Below, piece by piece: positions 50,846 through 58,429 of a stretch of 60,307 nucleotides of DNA; positions within the stretch are counted from its first letter, which is position 1, and the number at the start of each line of letters is the position of its first letter. A program made the position numbers and the translations under genes. The stretch covers positions 1 to 60,307 of the forward strand of contig JAHEJT010000010.1 in the NCBI GenBank assembly GCA_024638765.1. The letters run 5' to 3'. The DNA comes from Verrucomicrobiales bacterium. Lineage in GTDB: Bacteria > Verrucomicrobiota > Verrucomicrobiia > Verrucomicrobiales > DEV007. Under the pieces are notes generated by a model. That model searched no databases. It was not told the origin of the DNA and worked only from the letters and a program-made list of their open reading frames with translations.

Positions 50846-52816
50846 CTAGATCACCCGGTCATTGCCACCATCAATGGGAATCTGCGCGCCGGTCGTTTTG
50901 GCGAAGAGGGGGCTCGCCATCGCAGCCACCATCCGCCCGACATCACGGGACTTGATCTCCGTCTTCATCAAGTTGCGAGTCTTGTATTCCTCAATCGTCA
51001 GGCCATACCGTTCCGCGGACCGCTTCAGCGCCTCGGGCGTCCACAGCTTGGTGTCGAACACTGCATCCGGGTGGATAATGTTGCAGCGTACCCCATGCGG
51101 AGCCAGCTCCAGCGCCGCTACCCGGCATAGCTGCGTCAGTCCCGCCTTGGCACAGGAATAACTGGCCGCACCCGCACCCGGCGCATTCACGTTCCGCGAT
51201 CCCACCAGCACGACCGCCGGCTCGATCCCCTTCTTCAGATACGGGATCGTGTACTTGAGAAGCTTCTGATGACTCGTCAGATTCACGGCCATCGACTTGT
51301 CCCAGTTGGATTGCTCGAGATCCTCGAGATACGCGCCCGCGGTAAAAATACCCGCGTTGCTCACTACCACGTCGAGCCCGCCGAAGCGGCGCACGGTTTC
51401 CTCGACCGCGTCGACGACCTGGTCGTCCTGCGTGAGATTCACCACCATTCCGACCCCGCCAATGCCTTCCATCACTTTGACGATTTCCGGACTCAAATCA
51501 ACGCCCACGACCTTGGCCCCCTGCCCGGCCAGCGCCGCGGCACAGGCGAATCCGATTCCCGCCGCGGAACCGGTCACAATGGCAACCTTGCCCTGGTGTG
51601 CGGGCTTCGTGCCGCCGGCCTTCCGCAGTTTCGCCTGCTCGAGCTCCCAGTATTCGATCTCAAAAATCCGTTTCTCCGGAAGTGCTTTCCATCCCTTGAA
51701 TGCTTTCTCCACCGTCTCGATAGTGCGGAACGTGTGCGTCGTGATGTCCTCGATAATCCGCGCCTCCTGCAGCGTCGCGCCGAAGGAAATCGTGCCGTGC
51801 CCAGGCCACACCGCCCAGCGCGGCGCCGGATCGAGCATCGTTAGTTTCCCGTCCGTGTTGCGCCGGAAATACGCTGCGTAATCGGCGGCGAATTTGTCGA
51901 CGGCCTTGTCGGAATCGAGCACCACCGGCACCCGCTTGGTGCGGATGACGTGATCCGGCGTCAGCGGCCCTCGCGTCGCGATGGAGGCCACGTTACGCAG
52001 CTTGGAAAATCCACAGGCCTCCGGGCTTGCGTTCAGCCTGGCATACACCGGACAACCCCGCAGGGCCGACACCTGTCGGCGAATCTCCGCCAGTCCCGGC
52101 AAATCTTCCAGCGGCTTCGCCGTTGGCGGCGCGCTTCCCTTCCGCAACTTGCGGATATGCCTTTCCGCCTTGGAAACCATTTTAATCATCAACTCGTAAC
52201 TCTCCCTCGCGTCATCGTGAAAAGTGAAGATCCCGTGATTCATCAGGATAAGCCCGTCCAGTTTCGAGAAATCAGCCTTCCTGATTCGCTTGTAAACCTC
52301 GCGGGACAAAATGAACCCCGGCATCACGTAGGGAATCACCAGCATGCGGTCGCCATAGACGTCCTCCACGTGTTTCTTCCCGTCCTTATTGTTGGTCAGG
52401 GCCACCACCGCGTTGGCGTGCGTGTGATCCACGAACTTCGGCGGCAGGATCGCGTGCAGGATCGCTTCGATCGAGGGATTGGGAGCGTTCGGATTCAGCA
52501 TCGCCGCGCGCTGCTGCAGCACCATGTCGGAATCGCTTAACTCCTCCATCTCCGCCATTTGTAAAAGCGCCTCCATCCGCACCGGCGCAAAGCCCTCCGC
52601 CTCGATGGTGGCAAGATCCCAGCCGCTCCCCTTCACATAAAGCACGTCGGTCTTCTCACCGTAAAAGTCCTTTGTCGCCGCCTTCACCGAGGTGTTGCCG
52701 CCCCCGTGCAACACCAGCTCCGGATTCCGCCCCAGCAACCGCGAGGTATACACACGCTGCTTCAGCGCGCTCCTGCCGAAACTCCTGGCTTCCCTATCAT
52801 CCCAAAGACTTTTCAT
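50846..52816 (-). CDS. Bifunctional RhaD-type aldolase / short-chain dehydrogenase (RhaEW-like)
   Basis: A 656-residue fusion. Residues 1-410 are a class II aldolase/adducin-type domain with HGGGNTSVK, YVKGSGWDLATIEAEGF and Zn-binding His in FVDHTHANAV. Residues 420-656 are an SDR with NAD-binding VTGSAAGIGFACA, NAG and catalytic Ser/YSCAK. In rhamnose catabolism such fusions cleave rhamnulose 1-phosphate to DHAP and L-lactaldehyde and oxidise the lactaldehyde. No rhamnose isomerase or kinase is next to it, so rhamnose is only one possibility. It is in the same leftward operon as DhaK, DhaL and the LsrF-type aldolases. Confidence 0.92.
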   Translation of the reverse strand: MKSLWDDREARSFGRSALKQRVYTSRLLGRNPELVLHGGGNTSVKAATKDFYGEKTDVLYVKGSGWDLATIEAEGFAPVRMEALLQMAEMEELSDSDMVLQQRAAMLNPNAPNPSIEAILHAILPPKFVDHTHANAVVALTNNKDGKKHVEDVYGDRMLVIPYVMPGFILSREVYKRIRKADFSKLDGLILMNHGIFTFHDDARESYELMIKMVSKAERHIRKLRKGSAPPTAKPLEDLPGLAEIRRQVSALRGCPVYARLNASPEACGFSKLRNVASIATRGPLTPDHVIRTKRVPVVLDSDKAVDKFAADYAAYFRRNTDGKLTMLDPAPRWAVWPGHGTISFGATLQEARIIEDITTHTFRTIETVEKAFKGWKALPEKRIFEIEYWELEQAKLRKAGGTKPAHQGKVAIVTGSAAGIGFACAAALAGQGAKVVGVDLSPEIVKVMEGIGGVGMVVNLTQDDQVVDAVEETVRRFGGLDVVVSNAGIFTAGAYLEDLEQSNWDKSMAVNLTSHQKLLKYTIPYLKKGIEPAVVLVGSRNVNAPGAGAASYSCAKAGLTQLCRVAALELAPHGVRCNIIHPDAVFDTKLWTPEALKRSAERYGLTIEEYKTRNLMKTEIKSRDVGRMVAAMASPLFAKTTGAQIPIDGGNDRVI

Positions 52817-52843
52817 CGCTTCTCAGAATCCAACACTTTAAAA

Positions 52844-52871
52844 CTCCAACACTCCAACTCCCCAACTCCCC
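52844..52871. repeat. Degenerate heptamer-like repeat
   Basis: CTCCAAC, ACTCCAA, CTCCCCA, ACTCCCC: spacing alternates 8 and 6, mean 7. It lies between the fusion gene and the preceding LsrF-type gene. Confidence 0.45.
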
Positions 52872-52880
52872 AATCCGCCC

Positions 52881-53657
52881 TCAAAAATTCTTCATCGCCT
52901 GCTCCACCGCAGCCCCCTCATGCACCACCGCCTGCAGCGCTTTCGCAATCTTCGGTGGTTCCGGATGCTGCCACACGTTGCGTCCCACCGCAATGCCCGC
53001 CGCCCCGGCCTGCATCGCGTTCGACACCATCGTCAGCAAGGCCTCGTCATCTCCCATGGCCGCGCCTCCAAGGACCACTACCGGCACAAAACAGGCGTCG
53101 ACGATCGCTTTGAATTCGTCGACACTCGCGTCGGTGGGAAACGAGGTCTTGACCACGTCCGCCCCCAGCTCCGCCGCCATCCGCACCGCAAACCCGATGT
53201 GCTCGACCGTGTAATCTTGGGAGCGCCCCAGCCCGTAAGGCAGCGCCTCCACGATCACCGGTAGCTCCGCATCCATTCCATCGCTGATCACGCGCGCACA
53301 GTCGCGGATGATGTTCTCCTCGTTCTCATGATTCGGAAAACACATGTTCATCATCGCGGACGCGCCCATTTGCAGCGCTTCCTCCGCGCCGTAAACCCCG
53401 AACGCCCCGGCCTTGGAGTCCGGCTTGTAAAAATCGGTCCGCAGACAGACGGCTTTGCCCTCCAGCTGGTCCGCAAAGGCCAGGCCCATCCCCAGGCACA
53501 CCACATACCCGTCCGCGAACGGGTTCAGCGCCTCGATCAGCCCGCCCGGATCCTCCATGCCCGGCACCGGGATCGCGTGACCATGATCGATCGGCACGAT
53601 CACCGTCTTTCCATCAGGAAAAAACGAGGCCAAGCGGTCTTCTCTGAGCTGACTCAT
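52881..53657 (-). CDS. LsrF/FbaB-family class I aldolase (2)
   Basis: A 258-residue aldolase of the same superfamily as the gene at 47982 but clearly different in sequence. Start at 53657 (MSQLREDRLASFF); a longer frame adds 70 residues with no similarity. VIVPIDHGHAIPVPG, GADVVKTSFP (Lys170 as the probable Schiff base) and GAAGIAVGRNVWQHPEPPKIAKAL trace the beta/alpha barrel. Family members include LsrF, fructose-bisphosphate aldolase class I and 2-amino-3,7-dideoxy-heptulosonate synthase. It opens the leftward operon, diverging from the hydrolase gene at 53860. Confidence 0.85.
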   Translation of the reverse strand: MSQLREDRLASFFPDGKTVIVPIDHGHAIPVPGMEDPGGLIEALNPFADGYVVCLGMGLAFADQLEGKAVCLRTDFYKPDSKAGAFGVYGAEEALQMGASAMMNMCFPNHENEENIIRDCARVISDGMDAELPVIVEALPYGLGRSQDYTVEHIGFAVRMAAELGADVVKTSFPTDASVDEFKAIVDACFVPVVVLGGAAMGDDEALLTMVSNAMQAGAAGIAVGRNVWQHPEPPKIAKALQAVVHEGAAVEQAMKNF

Positions 53658-53859
53658 CGGTGTCTCTCGCGCCCCAGTGCCCCCTCCCGACTCCGGACGG
53701 CGCGGGTCGTCACGAGTAGCACGTTGCCGCCTCCCGGACCAAGAAAAATGATCGCCGAAACGCGCTTCCAAATAATCCTTGGAACCCCCTGGGGAATCCG
53801 CTAGAAGGAAAATCCTTTTTTCTTCACCGCAACCCCTTCCAGGAAAGACACCAAACCCT

Positions 53860-54663
53860 ATGCCCACCGTCGAAACTAACGGAATAACGATGAACTATGA
53901 GGAGGCCGGCTCCGGTGACCCCCTCCTCATGATCATGGGAATCACTGCCCCCGGCGCCGTCTGGGAAGCGCATTGCGAAGCCTGGCAGGGCGATTTCCGA
54001 TGCATCATGCCGGACAACCGCGGCGTCGGCGACACCGACAAGCCGGAGGGCGATTACTCGAGCGAGATGTTCGCCGATGATTACGCCGGCCTCATGGACG
54101 CCCTCGGGATTCAGAAAGCCCGCGTCGTCGGCGTCTCCATGGGCAGCATCATTGCCCAGCAGCTCATGCTGCGCCATCAGGACAAGGTCCAGTCCGCCGT
54201 CCTGATGTGCCCCTGGGCGCGCTGCGATGCTTACGCCAAGTCTGTCTTCAAACACATGGCTGACTGCAAGGCAGCCCTGAGCCCCGCCGATTTCATGGAG
54301 TGGATCCAGCTCCTCATCTTCACCAAGCCGTTCTGGGATAACCCTGAGGCGTATGAGAGCCTCCTCGATGGACGAAAAGACGCCGAGGAAGCCGAAAACC
54401 CGCAACCGCTCGAAGCCCTCAAGAGCCAGGCGGCTGCCTGCGTCAATCACGACGTCTTCGATCAACTCGGCAACATCTCACATCCCTGCCTCGTCATCGG
54501 AGGGAAAGACGACATCTTCACCCCTCTCTGGATGGGAGAGGAGGTCGCCGCCGGCATCCCCAACTGCGACCAACATTTTTATGACAACGCCGGCCACGCC
54601 TTCCACTGGGAATGCATGGACGACTTCAACCCCCGCGTCCTCAAGTGGCTCAAAGCTCACTGA
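53860..54663 (+). CDS. Alpha/beta hydrolase
   Basis: A 267-residue alpha/beta hydrolase. MPTVETNGITMNYEEAGSG is a typical opening, with GVSMGS (91-96, Ser93 nucleophile), an acidic residue in VIGGKDDIFTPLW and His246 in NAGHAFHWE. It is close to lactonase/esterase members (3-oxoadipate enol-lactonase type), which would fit a lactone of a sugar acid in this cluster. The start at 53860 is chosen over an upstream in-frame ATG because the family match begins here. It heads the rightward operon. Confidence 0.88.
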   Translation: MPTVETNGITMNYEEAGSGDPLLMIMGITAPGAVWEAHCEAWQGDFRCIMPDNRGVGDTDKPEGDYSSEMFADDYAGLMDALGIQKARVVGVSMGSIIAQQLMLRHQDKVQSAVLMCPWARCDAYAKSVFKHMADCKAALSPADFMEWIQLLIFTKPFWDNPEAYESLLDGRKDAEEAENPQPLEALKSQAAACVNHDVFDQLGNISHPCLVIGGKDDIFTPLWMGEEVAAGIPNCDQHFYDNAGHAFHWECMDDFNPRVLKWLKAH

Positions 54664-54677
54664 AGCGCCAAAATGGA

Positions 54678-54697
54678 GGCAACGCTTTGTCGTTGCC
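54678..54697. repeat. Dispersed hairpin, copy 2
   Basis: GGCAACG (54678-54684), loop CTTTGT, CGTTGCC (54691-54697). See 4384-4403: same loop length and context (GGAGG before it), with a matched A-T/G-C change. Confidence 0.7.
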
Positions 54698-54708
54698 GAA
54701 ACTTCTAC

Positions 54709-54736
54709 AATCGGAAATCTAAAATCAGAAATCTAA
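54709..54736. repeat. 14-base tandem repeat touching a start codon
   Basis: AATCGGAAATCTAA and AATCAGAAATCTAA (one difference), equal to four degenerate heptamers, ending one base before the ATG at 54738. Confidence 0.8.
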
Positions 54737-54737
54737 A

Positions 54738-55595
54738 ATGAGTATAAAGTTCGGATCCGAAGTCTACACCTGGTTTATGCAGGACACCGGCAAGGGCTAC
54801 GATAACAAGCTCGACCACATGATAAAGATCGCCGCCGAGGCGGGTTTCACCGGGATCGAACCGATGGTGCTCGAGATATCGGAAAGCGCGCTTGGCTGCT
54901 GCAAATACTGGCTCGGCGACTTCTGCGATCCCGCGAAACTCAAGGACACCCTCCAGGAGCATAACATGGAACTGGCAGGCCTCGCCCTCGTCTGCGCCTG
55001 GGATGGCGAACAGGAAGCCCCCAATGAAAAGGAAGCCGCGGACTTCACCATGGATTTGCTCAAGCATTTTCCCGGCGCCATGCTCGGAACTGTGACCCTT
55101 CCCAGCGGCCGTGCCAAAGATCTCCAGCGCCGCCGGCTCAACATCGCCCGTAACGTCAACGCCGTTTCGACCCGCGCGGCCGATCTCGGCATCAAGTGCT
55201 CTTACCACCCCAACAGCCCTCCCGATTCCCTGGTGCGCACGCAGTATGACTACGATGTCGTCCTGAGCTCGCTGGACCCCAAGGTGACAGGCTGGACTCC
55301 TGACGTCGGCCACATCATCCGCGGCGGCATGGACGTCATCGACACCCTCAACAAGTGGCAGCACCTCGTAAACCACATTCATTACAAGGACTTCTCCGGC
55401 AACGGCCCCGAGCCCTGGGCCCAAATGGGCACCGGCAAGCTCGACTTCCACAAGATCACCGAGTGGCTGACCTTGCGCAATTACGAGGGCTGGATCATCT
55501 GCGAGGACGAAGCCGAAAAAGCCATTAAGGACCCCGACGGCGTCACCCTCCAAAACGGCGAATGGTGCAAGGAAAACCTTGTGCCGTTGGTTTGA
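54738..55595 (+). CDS. Sugar phosphate isomerase/epimerase-like TIM barrel (2)
   Basis: A 285-residue AP-endonuclease-2-type TIM barrel. GSEVYTWF at the start, KCSYHPNSPPDSL, GWTPDVGHIIRGG, VNHIHYKDF and GWIICEDEAE carry the metal-binding Glu, Asp and His positions. Relatives include L-ribulose/L-xylulose 5-phosphate 3-epimerases (UlaE/SgaU) and keto-sugar epimerases. Given the AraB- and AraD-type enzymes that follow, a 3-epimerase is an attractive guess, but the sequence does not prove it. The start follows a 14-base tandem repeat. Confidence 0.82.
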   Translation: MSIKFGSEVYTWFMQDTGKGYDNKLDHMIKIAAEAGFTGIEPMVLEISESALGCCKYWLGDFCDPAKLKDTLQEHNMELAGLALVCAWDGEQEAPNEKEAADFTMDLLKHFPGAMLGTVTLPSGRAKDLQRRRLNIARNVNAVSTRAADLGIKCSYHPNSPPDSLVRTQYDYDVVLSSLDPKVTGWTPDVGHIIRGGMDVIDTLNKWQHLVNHIHYKDFSGNGPEPWAQMGTGKLDFHKITEWLTLRNYEGWIICEDEAEKAIKDPDGVTLQNGEWCKENLVPLV

Positions 55596-55682
55596 TTCCC
55601 GGAAGGCCGGCGTTAATCGTTTTTCGTTAACCGGGGCTCTGGATTCGCCACGTCCCGGCACGACCGCACCGCGCCATCCGTT

Positions 55683-55710
55683 TAACGATTAACTAATAAC
55701 TAATAACGAT
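55683..55710. repeat. Heptamer array reaching the araB start
   Basis: TAACGAT, TAACTAA, TAACTAA, TAACGAT (55683-55710); the araB ATG begins at 55709, inside the last unit. Inverted words (TCGTTAA) occur upstream near 55610-55640. Confidence 0.85.
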
Positions 55711-57388
55711 GTACGCTATCGGTCTCGACTATGGCACCAACTCCTGCCGCTCTCTTATCGTCAATCTCGAGACCGGAATCGAACTCGGCTCGACCGTCTT
55801 CAATTATCCCTCCGGTGAACTCGGCATCCTCACCGATCCCGCCGACCCCAATGTCGCGCGCCAGAATCCCCAGGATTATCTCGACGGCCTCGAAGCCATC
55901 ATCACCGGCGCCATCCAGCAGGCCCAATCATCGAATCCCGACTTTGATCCCACCGCCGTCGTCGGCATCGGCGTGGACACTACAGGCAGCACCCCCATTC
56001 CAGTCGATGAGGCCGGCACTCCTCTCGGTCTCCTCCCCGAATTCCAACACAACCTCGACGCCATGGTCTGGCTGTGGAAGGACCATACCGGCCACGCGGA
56101 GGCCGCGGAAATTACCGCGCTCGCCGAAAAGATGCGGCCGGAATTCCTCGCAAAATGCGGCGGCACCTATTCCTCTGAATGGTGGTGGAGCAAGATTCTC
56201 CGCCTCAAACGCAACGATCCTGAAATTTTCGAAGCCGCATTCAGCTTCGTCGAACATTGTGATTACCTTCCCGCAGTCCTCGCCGGAGACACCAACCCAC
56301 GCACACTGAAAAGGGGAATTTGTGCCGCCGGTCACAAAGCCATGTTTTGCGACGAATGGGGCGGCCTCCCGGATAAAGAATTCCTCAGGGCACTCGACCC
56401 CGCCCTCGCCGATCTCCGCGACCGCCTCTACGAAAAAGCCTGGCCCGCCAGCGAAAAAGCCGGCGGTCTTTGCAAAGAGTGGGCGGACAAACTTGGCCTT
56501 CCGGAAGGCACCGCTATCGCCGTCGGCGCGTTCGACGCCCACATGGGCGCCGTCGGCTGCGGCGTCAAGGAAGGCACGCTCACCAAGATTCTTGGCACCA
56601 GCACTTGCGACATCACCGTCGCACCCGATACCCGCGATCTCGCGGACATCCCCGGGGTCTGCGGCATCGTCGACGGTTCGGTGCTCCCCGGCCACTTCGG
56701 GATCGAGGCCGGCCAGTCCGCCGTGGGCGATATCTTTCTCTGGTTCGTCCACAACCTCGTCCCCGACAGCTATGGCGCCACCGCGGACGAAAAATTCATC
56801 AGCATGGAGAAAGAACTCGCCGCGCTCAAGCCCGGCGAGACGGGCCTGCTCGCGCTCGACTGGAACAATGGCAATCGCACCATTCTCGTCGATGTGCGAC
56901 TTAGCGGCATGCTTCTCGGCCAGACCCTCCACACCAAGGCCCATGAAATCTACCGCGCCCTTATCGAGGCCACCGCCTTCGGCGCGCTCACCATCATCAA
57001 GCGCATCGAGGAATACGGGGTCGAAATTGTGGAAGTCGTCAACACCGGCGGGCTTGCCGTCAAAAACGAAACCCTCATGCAGATCTACGCCGATATCATC
57101 GGCCGCCCGCTCAAGGTCGCCGCCAGCGACCAGACCTGCGCCCTCGGGGCCGCCCTCTTCGGCGCCACCGCCAGCGGAAAAATCTCCCTCTCCGACGCCC
57201 AGTCCAAGGTCTGTAAAGTGCGCGACCGCGTTTATACCCCCGATGCCGCGAACCAGTCCGTCTATGCCGATCTCTACACTCTCTACCGCGAACTCCACGA
57301 CGCCTTCGGCACCCCCGGATGGTCCGGCCAGGTCAACAACGTCATGAAAGACCTCATCGCCCTCCGCGAAAGACAGCGAAAGAGCTGA
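55709..57388 (+). CDS. araB: Ribulokinase-type FGGY carbohydrate kinase
   Basis: A 559-residue FGGY kinase with strong overall AraB character. It starts MYAIGLDYGTNSCRSLIV (AraB: AIGLDFGSDSVRAL), then VVGIGVDTTGSTPIPVD, AMVWLWKDHT, GGTYSSEWWWSKIL, SAGHK-type RGICAAGHKAMF, GAFDAHMGAVGCGV, KILGTSTCDI, FGIEAGQSAVGDIF and the C-terminal NTGGLAVKNETLMQIYADIIGRPL and DQTCALGAALF. It phosphorylates L-ribulose (or another 2-ketopentose) with ATP. No AraA isomerase gene is in the window. The start overlaps a heptamer array. Confidence 0.95.
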   Translation: MYAIGLDYGTNSCRSLIVNLETGIELGSTVFNYPSGELGILTDPADPNVARQNPQDYLDGLEAIITGAIQQAQSSNPDFDPTAVVGIGVDTTGSTPIPVDEAGTPLGLLPEFQHNLDAMVWLWKDHTGHAEAAEITALAEKMRPEFLAKCGGTYSSEWWWSKILRLKRNDPEIFEAAFSFVEHCDYLPAVLAGDTNPRTLKRGICAAGHKAMFCDEWGGLPDKEFLRALDPALADLRDRLYEKAWPASEKAGGLCKEWADKLGLPEGTAIAVGAFDAHMGAVGCGVKEGTLTKILGTSTCDITVAPDTRDLADIPGVCGIVDGSVLPGHFGIEAGQSAVGDIFLWFVHNLVPDSYGATADEKFISMEKELAALKPGETGLLALDWNNGNRTILVDVRLSGMLLGQTLHTKAHEIYRALIEATAFGALTIIKRIEEYGVEIVEVVNTGGLAVKNETLMQIYADIIGRPLKVAASDQTCALGAALFGATASGKISLSDAQSKVCKVRDRVYTPDAANQSVYADLYTLYRELHDAFGTPGWSGQVNNVMKDLIALRERQRKS

Positions 57389-57396
57389 GGACTCTC

Positions 57397-57495
57397 AACG
57401 CAAAGGCGCAAAGGTTCGCAAAGAGCCGCAAAGAGCCGCAAAGTGCTTCTATAATTTATCTTTGCGAATCTTTGCGCTCTTCGCGTCTTTGCGTT
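57397..57495. repeat. Inverted repeat in the araB-araD spacer
   Basis: AACGCAAAG (57397-57405) pairs with CTTTGCGTT (57487-57495), and TTCGCAAAGA (57415-57424) with TCTTTGCGAA (57459-57468). CGCAAAG occurs five times on the left side. The fold would leave a loop of about 34 bases around AT-rich DNA. Confidence 0.65.
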
Positions 57496-57510
57496 AAGTC
57501 TGATTGAGTC

Positions 57511-58212
57511 ATGCTGGATCAACTCCGCGCCGAAGTCCTCAAAGCCAACCTCCTGCTCGAGTCCGAAGGTCTCGTCAAGATGACCTGGGGCAATGTCAGC
57601 GGCATCGACCGCGACCGGGGCCTCTTCGTTATCAAACCCAGCGGGGTCTCTTACTCCAAACTCACCGCGGATAAGCTCGTCGTCGTCGACCTCGATGGGA
57701 AAACCGTGGAAGGCGATCTCAATCCGTCCTCAGACACCCCCAGTCATGCGGTGCTTTACCGCGAGTTCACCGGGATCGGCGGCATCACGCACACCCACAG
57801 CGTTTACGCCACCATGTTCGCCCAGGCGGGAGTGGAACTACCCTGCCAGGGCACCACCCATGCCGATCATTTTTACGGTTCCGTCCCCGTGGTGCGACCC
57901 CTCACCAAGGAGGAGGTCGCCGAGGATTACGAAACCAACACCGGACTCGCCATCGTGGAACGATTCCGCGAACTAAAGCTCAACCCGCTCGAGATGCCCG
58001 CCGCGTTACAGGCCTTCCACGCACCGTTTACCTGGGGCGCGAACGCCGTCGATTCAGTGAAGAACAGCATCGCCCTGGAAACCTGTGCTCAGATGGCCCT
58101 GGGCACGTTCCAACTCAACCCCAAGATCGGCTCCCTCCCAGATCACATCCTCGAGAAACATTACCAGCGCAAACACGGCGCCGACGCCTATTATGGGCAA
58201 CGCCGCGGCTAA
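57511..58212 (+). CDS. araD: L-ribulose-5-phosphate 4-epimerase-type enzyme
   Basis: A 233-residue class II aldolase/epimerase of the AraD/UlaF/SgbE type. KMTWGNVSGIDRDRG, FVIKPSGVSY, SSDTPSH (D75), THTHSVYA (H94, H96) and FHAPFTWG (H170) give the Zn and catalytic residues of E. coli AraD (D76, H95, H97, H171). It converts L-ribulose 5-phosphate to D-xylulose 5-phosphate. It completes the kinase/epimerase pair with araB. A perfect hairpin covers its stop codon. Confidence 0.95.
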   Translation: MLDQLRAEVLKANLLLESEGLVKMTWGNVSGIDRDRGLFVIKPSGVSYSKLTADKLVVVDLDGKTVEGDLNPSSDTPSHAVLYREFTGIGGITHTHSVYATMFAQAGVELPCQGTTHADHFYGSVPVVRPLTKEEVAEDYETNTGLAIVERFRELKLNPLEMPAALQAFHAPFTWGANAVDSVKNSIALETCAQMALGTFQLNPKIGSLPDHILEKHYQRKHGADAYYGQRRG

Positions 58213-58220
58213 AGCCGCGG
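58203..58220. terminator. Hairpin over the araD stop codon
   Basis: CCGCGGCT (58203-58210), AA, AGCCGCGG (58213-58220); the TAA stop (58210-58212) lies in the loop. No U-tract follows. Confidence 0.5.
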
Positions 58221-58222
58221 GT

Positions 58223-58257
58223 TATCAGGTATCAGGTATCAGGTATCAGGTATCAGG
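58223..58257. repeat. Heptamer array after araD
   Basis: Five perfect units of TATCAGG. Confidence 0.95.
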
Positions 58258-58266
58258 AAAATGTGA

Positions 58267-58285
58267 CGCAGGCGTCTCGCCTGCG
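58267..58285. repeat. Dispersed hairpin family B, copy 2
   Basis: CGCAGGCG, TCT, CGCCTGCG; the shared context TGTGAC precedes both copies (see 46432-46450). Confidence 0.75.
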
Positions 58286-58324
58286 ATCCCGAATACCGGC
58301 TGCGCCAGCAGCCACCCTCCCCCT

Positions 58325-58352
58325 ATTAACTGATAACCATTAACAGATAACG
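58325..58352. repeat. 14-base tandem repeat
   Basis: ATTAACTGATAACC and ATTAACAGATAACG, two copies with two differences, i.e. four degenerate heptamers. Confidence 0.7.
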
Positions 58353-58429
58353 CGGCTCTCCGGCCCGCCGCGCCAGCAGCCACTCCCCACTCTTACCCTT
58401 TAACATTTTACGCCGCGCGCAGCGCCGCT

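Noticed and set aside
55928..57298. A long minus-strand frame opposite araB
   Set aside because: AraB is unmistakable on the plus strand.
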